A stretch of 64,000 nt of DNA from Laguncularia racemosa (lineage: Eukaryota > Streptophyta > Magnoliopsida > Myrtales > Combretaceae), in assembly GCA_037954665.1 (NCBI GenBank), contig JBBMOL010000295.1, positions 496,001-560,000 of the forward strand, written 5' to 3'. Within the stretch, counting starts at the first letter, position 1. Each line of letters opens with the position of its first letter. A program made the position numbers and the translations under genes. Positions 59,787-64,000 of this stretch are shown piece after piece. Under the pieces are notes generated by a model. It was not told where the DNA came from. It saw nothing but the letters and a program-made list of their open reading frames with translations, and searched no databases.

Positions 59787-60357
59787 CGTTTTGTAAGCAT
59801 ATGTTGATCCTTGGTTAGCATCTTAGTATAACTTTTCTACTCTCTATGAGCAATCATCTAACCACGCATCTCTATATGGGACTTCAAAGGGATTCAAAGC
59901 TCATCAGCTACAAATTAAATGTGACCAAATCATATTAAATTTGTATAACTATCAAGAGCACACAGCTCTATATAAGCCAGGGTTTACTGTTGCAAAATGT
60001 GAAATACATATTATGATCATAAACTAAAATCATCTAAGATGCCAGCAGTTAACCTGAGTGATCTACTCAAGTTAAATTTGAAGAGACTCAATATCTCAAG
60101 GATACATCCGAGGCATCAATGGGGGCAATTACTAATTAATCTTATATATGTGAATATATCCCTAAAGAGGATAAATATATATAGAATCTGGCTTTTTGCG
60201 AGGAATCAGGAAAGCAGCCTTGGAACTGGCCAGTTTGCGTTTGAACCTCTGATGCTAGAGCATTCGGGTTAATCGTCAATAAGTTTGACTGCGGAAACAT
60301 TGCTGGGATGGTCAGAGGCGATGACAGTAATAAATTGTCCAAGTTCCTCCAATCAAA
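59787..60357. other. Spacer between element E and the NAC relic
   Basis: No gene. It probably includes the 3' UTR of the minus-strand NAC gene. A 77-codon frame (60039-60272) has no domain. Confidence 0.45.
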
Positions 60358-61309
60358 TTATTGGTTATATTTACGACTAACTACTCCGAAATTTCTCCTT
60401 CCATCGTCGACCTCGTACTCTCCATTTGTGATAGTGTTCTTCACTACGTCGCTAGGTGCGAAGATTGCTGATATAGTAGGACTATCTAAATGATGAATTT
60501 CCAGGAGTTGATTGTCCAAGAGAGAAGGGTTCATGATTAGGTCTTGTTGATCCAGTCGAGTTTGCTGATGTTGATGTACTGAGAAACCTTGACTAGGATT
60601 GTTACTACTGTTATAGCTAGAATTTATATTATCAGCTGGGAAAGATGGAGCCCTAAAATACGTGCTTTCATTGACACAATAAGCATGGTTTCGAGCTTCG
60701 TAACCAAGTGATTGATTGGGACTCGGCTTCTTGAATGCACGGCAAACGACCCATCCCTCTTCCTGCATCATTGTAATTTGTAGAGTTAGGAGCTAGTTAG
60801 TTTTAGTAGCCGTGCGTGCAGGGTACAACGGGCAAAAGATAAAAATATGACACATATGTGACTTTTTTATAACTGGGTCCTTAAAAACTTAAAAAGTGAT
60901 ACATCTAGTTTTTGCTTTGACGATATTGTTTGCACCAGCTCCATTGTACTTGACATTGCCTTGACTTTGTCCCTTGCGTACACAATGCAATGCAGACAGA
61001 TTATCGTTATAAAAGAACGAAATTTCATGAGGACTTACTTGAGGTGGTCCATGTTCGGTCGTTTGAAGTCGGTATTCATGCATGATCCAATCGGCTTTCT
61101 TCCATTAGTTGCACATCCTCTATAGAAGACAATGGTTTTTCTCATTCCTATTATTTTGTTCTTTGAGAAAACTGGCTATTCTCGCACGGTTGCCTTCCAA
61201 AAGCCGGCCGCCGTAGCTCTGTCGGTACGTGTTCCTGTCGGGTATTTCTTGTCCTTGTGATTGAAGAAGTACCACTCGTTCTGTTCCTCATAGCCAAGCT
61301 AGCATTTAT
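60358..61309 (-). pseudogene. NAC-domain transcription factor relic (VND/NST-like), exons 2 and 3
   Basis: Exon 2 is 61309-61039 and exon 3 is 60762-60358, with GT-AG intron borders and phase 0 between them. Exon 2 encodes NAC subdomains C-D: EEQNEWYFFNHKDKKYPTGT, RATAAGFWKAT, IIGMRKTIVFYRG, and after a frame change DWIMHEYRLQT and PPQ. Exon 3 begins EEGWVVCRAFKKPSPNQ (end of the NAC domain, in the style of vascular-related NACs) and continues 134 residues to its own stop (ending KYNQ). Damage: TAG at 61301-61299, TAG at 61178-61176, and a 1-nt deletion near 61105. Exon 1 (the N-terminal PPGFRFHPT-type part) is not in the expected place because a copia element begins at 61533; it may lie past the window. 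Exon 3 itself is undamaged. Confidence 0.88.
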
Positions 61310-61532
61310 CTGCATGAGCCACAATCAATACATACAAAAACATAAAGGCATAGTCGCTACTTCCAAACGAATTTAATTCTATTAGACACAAGATAGCTAG
61401 TTGCAATACTACTCGATATTTTTGTTTTAAGGGTTCCATTATTTTTCCAGACACTAAGTTCTTTTTTGGACTCTTTATTTGGATAAAGCTTCTATTCTCT
61501 CCCAATTGAGTCAATTTTAAATAGAGGATAAA

Positions 61533-61818
61533 TGTTATTAGAATAATGCAAATAAAGGGTGAACATTATTTTAAAACAATCTGAATCTTCAATAATAATT
61601 GCAGCAGAAATTTACTTACTGTGATCGGAAGAAAAATGAAGCACGATCATGAAGGTTGAACATCTAGAAACAGAGAGCAAACGGAGGAAATGAAGTAGCA
61701 GTTAGTTGTTCTGTCATGGCTCAGGGGAAATATTTACATGTATAATATACGAGTGGTTCTATGCACACGTGTAAGGATAAGTTACTCTATACTACACTGT
61801 ACAGTAACTATTCTAACA
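61533..61818 (-). repeat. 3' LTR of a Ty1/copia element
   Basis: 286 bp, reading on the minus strand TGTTAGAATAG to CTAATAACA. It is preceded (minus strand) by a purine-rich AGGAGAGGGGGG tract (61832-61820), the PPT. The lower flank is ATAAA (61528-61532). It lies where the first intron or exon of the NAC gene would be. Confidence 0.8.
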
Positions 61819-61832
61819 CCCCCCCTCTCCTC

Positions 61833-62651
61833 TTAGGTTGGACTTTGAAAAAGTCTCGACATGGAGTACACTACATCAAGCTGTGAATAAGAAATTGGTT
61901 TTGTCATACAATTTGCAGTTTGAAAACAAGAAGGCACATAAACTAAATCTAGAAAGCTGATGCTACATGATCTCTTGTGAAATGTACATTAATATGTTTC
62001 ATTTGCCCATGAAAGCAAAGATTGTCAACAATTTGTTTGGTAGATTTGCTATCAGAAGTGTAATTGGAATAGCTAAATCATGAAGAATATAAGAAAACCA
62101 AAGTAACTCTTTTGTGGTAGAAGCAATACTCCTATATTCGGCTTTAGCAAAGATAGGTCCAACAACTCATCACCCGAGGAAGAATCAAGATGCAAATGAG
62201 TAGGAAAAGGAATATTACTTAAGTAGGAAAAGGAATATTACTTGGCTTAGCTCCTAAAAAACCAATAGCTGCGATATTTAGTGCAAACTTCTTTTGATTC
62301 AAAAGAATACCTGCTGTTGTATGATAGATCTCAATACCTAAGAAAAAAGTGCCTCATCGAGATCTTTTATAGTAAATGCTTGATCAAATGATTGTTTAAC
62401 AGCAAATATATTTGACAAATCATCTCAACATAAACTAAAGTAGCAAGAAAACCATTGATGGCTCTTTTTGTAAATAGAGAAGTCTTCTTCTTCTTCTTCT
62501 TCTTTTTAACATTGAAGAAACCAAAGAGAGATCGAGTGTTTTGTAAACGCTTTGTTTCACTATCAAGATGCCTGTTTAAGGCCATATAAAGAACGCACAA
62601 GTTTACATACTTATCTAGGAACAATAGCAGTATACCCCTTTGGAGGCATCA
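61833..62651 (-). pseudogene. Copia pol fragment (RT to RNase H end)
   Basis: The minus-strand translation shows the palm region of copia RT (KRAINGFLATLVYVEMIC at about 62455-62410, the YVDD site altered to YVEM), then LFFLGIEIYHTTAGILLNQ (about 62350-62280), and relics of the C-terminal RNase H region to 61860. A CTT run (about 62486-62505) codes a lysine tract within RT. Internal deletions and stops; cut at 62651 by a gypsy LTR. Confidence 0.7.
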
Positions 62652-63409
62652 TGATGAGGATCAACTAGTATGAAAAAGGAATGAGCTAAAATTCCATAAT
62701 CCATTACATGGCATTGGAGGCCCGATGACCCAAGATAGAGCTAAAAGAATAAACGAAGCTCTACAGGGACTAGTCATGGACTTGCAAGCCAGGGAATCAA
62801 GCTACATTGAAGGAGCACATACGTACGTCAACTTGCTTCACGTGACCATGGAAGGATGAAATAATTTAGGGACATTAAATATTTGCATGGACCGCTACAC
62901 TAGAGGATACATTTGGTTTTGTTAATGTTTATTTTTATTTGTCGGTTTGTTATTTATGTTATTTAGTTGCCTACTTGGTGACACAAGGATATAATAGGCA
63001 ACTTAAGGTTTTTAGTATTTGTTTTGGTTTATAATTTATATTATTTAGTTGCCTACTCGGTTATATGAGGATAAGGTAACAAATAGATTAGGCAACTTAG
63101 GATTTCCATATTGTATTCGTGTGCTATATATGCCGTGCAAGGGGGTTGTCTAAAGACAATTTTGATATATGAAAACACATCTTTTTTCATGAGATACGAA
63201 ATACCTCTTTTTGTTCTTTTGCAAAAGAATTTTTTCATAGAATTCTTAACCGAATTACTAGGAATAACTTTTGGTAACTTAGGTTATAGTCAACAGGTTT
63301 AATTGGGGTCTAATTACACATCGCTTATTCAAGACCATCCTCGGGGTAATTGAAACCAACTAACATTGTTAGGGTTCTAGGTTTAACATACCTAGGGTTG
63401 CATGCATCA
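62652..63409 (+). mobile_element. Element I: 5' LTR of a gypsy element running off the window
   Basis: 758 bp from TGATGAGGATC to CATGCATCA, followed by PBS-like TAGTATCAAAGC (63412-63423). It codes the integrase C-terminal motif (GPMTQDRAKRINEALQGLV, about 62730-62786) as in family C LTRs. It lies inside the copia pol fragment. The internal part continues past 64000. Confidence 0.75.
62943..63118 (+). repeat. Two ~90-bp repeats with TTAGTTGCCTA/TAGGCAACTTA arms
   Basis: TTAGTTGCCTA (about 62963 and 63046) and its complement TAGGCAACTTA (about 62995 and 63089) form two successive stem-loops within LTR I. Confidence 0.75.
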
Positions 63410-63410
63410 T

Positions 63411-64000
63411 TTAGTATCAAAGCTTCGACTTCTTGAATCAAGTAAATTCCATCATTTTCTTTAATTTGTCTATTGTTGTTTTCCATATTCGTCTGTTGTT
63501 CTTTTCCATAGTCATTTGTTGTTGTTTTTTTTTCCATAGTTTTCTGTTGTTCTTTTCCATATTCATATTTGAAAAAAAAAATCATATAAAAAAATTCTAT
63601 TGTTCTTTTCCATATTCGTTTGTTGTTCTTTTCTATATTCATATCTGAAAAAAAAATTCGTATAAAATTTTTTTCCATTCTTTTCCATATTCATCTATTG
63701 TCTTTTCCATATTCATAGATAGAAGTCATATAAAAAAAAAATTCATACTTGTTCGGTCATTACAATTCATTAGGGCCGACGGTATTTAGGTTTTCTTGAA
63801 AAATTAATTGTGTTCAATTCATAGCTTATCTACAAAAATAAAAAAAAAGGAATCAAATTCAGTTGCAAAAGAAAGAATCAAGAACCAAAAACCAAAATTC
63901 AAAAAAAAAAAAAGGAATTCGGCCTTGAAAGAATTACAATTGCTAAAATCATAAGATAGCTTCTTGAATTGTCAATTACATAATTGGTTGAGTCAATTCA
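63411..64000 (+). other. Leader of element I with TTGTTCTTTTCCATATTCAT repeats
   Basis: After the PBS, variants of a ~20-bp TTGTT(C/G)TTTTCCATA-TTC-T unit are repeated about ten times (63466-63720), separated by A and T runs. The small frames on both strands here follow the repeat and are not genes. From 63740 the sequence is A-rich leader. Confidence 0.65.

Noticed and set aside
62367..62624. 85-codon minus frame as a host gene
   Set aside because: It contains degraded copia RT motifs and a lysine run coded by a CTT microsatellite.
63325..63678. 117-codon minus frame rich in Lys, Asn and Glu
   Set aside because: Direct translation of the TTTTCCATA-type minisatellite in the leader of element I.
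1..64000. CRISPR arrays, rRNA genes, bacterial operons or organelle inserts
   Set aside because: No spaced identical repeats, rRNA cores, or plastid/mitochondrial genes were seen; tRNA-like matches are primer-binding sites or the SINE candidate.

Overview
This is plant nuclear DNA, most likely from a eudicot. It is AT-rich, has an intron-containing gene with GT-AG splice sites, one NAC-family transcription factor relic, and is otherwise dominated by nested LTR retrotransposons of the Ty3/gypsy class, plus two Ty1/copia-type pieces, a hairpin MITE-like element and a probable SINE. There are no bacterial, organellar or CRISPR features.

Layout. 1-3950: a TCTATG/TTTGTG-type microsatellite split by a solo LTR (1404-2598). 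3951-5141: an old degraded LTR. 5142-14.7 kb: a gypsy element (type A) carrying a solo LTR of another family (type C, 8031-8869, perfect ATTAT duplication), followed by stacked LTR and gag-pro remnants. 15.6-19.7 kb: the only intact host gene, on the minus strand, with four exons encoding a 279-residue TMEM41/DedA-type (VTT domain, 'SNARE-associated Golgi protein') membrane protein. 20-24.2 kb: intergenic, with a long hairpin element. 24,233-27,395: a compact gypsy element F (TSD GTTTG). 27.4-31.1 kb: intergenic with a 142-bp tandem duplication and a degraded LTR. 31,109-36,107: a type A element on the minus strand (TSD TTACT). 37.1-59.8 kb: one large three-layer nest. 60.4-61.3 kb: a broken NAC gene (minus), whose missing first exon lies beyond a copia insertion (61.5-62.65 kb) that was itself hit by another gypsy LTR (62,652-63,409), whose element runs off the window.

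The nest. Element E (minus strand, degenerate full gag-PR-RT-RH-IN) was entered in its 5' LTR by element C (plus, TSD GCTTT). The 5' LTR of C was then entered separately by element D (43,698-50,640, TSD ATATC, 1,628-bp LTRs) and element A' (51,075-55,165, TSD TATTA/TATTG, 1,042-bp LTRs). When the insertions are removed, the two LTRs of C agree in length except for one 21-bp repeat unit and one 9-bp indel, which supports the reconstruction.

The strongest recurring pattern is that several distinct gypsy families here have lost most of pol but keep gag and/or protease joined in frame to the integrase C-terminus, with PBS, PPT and LTRs retained. They look like mobilised non-autonomous elements. 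A second pattern is that several of these LTRs contain a duplicated LTR end plus primer-binding site inside U5. Element D is a gag-protease-only element with a long open frame. All boundaries come from reading the sequence by eye; where a target-site duplication was found it is stated.
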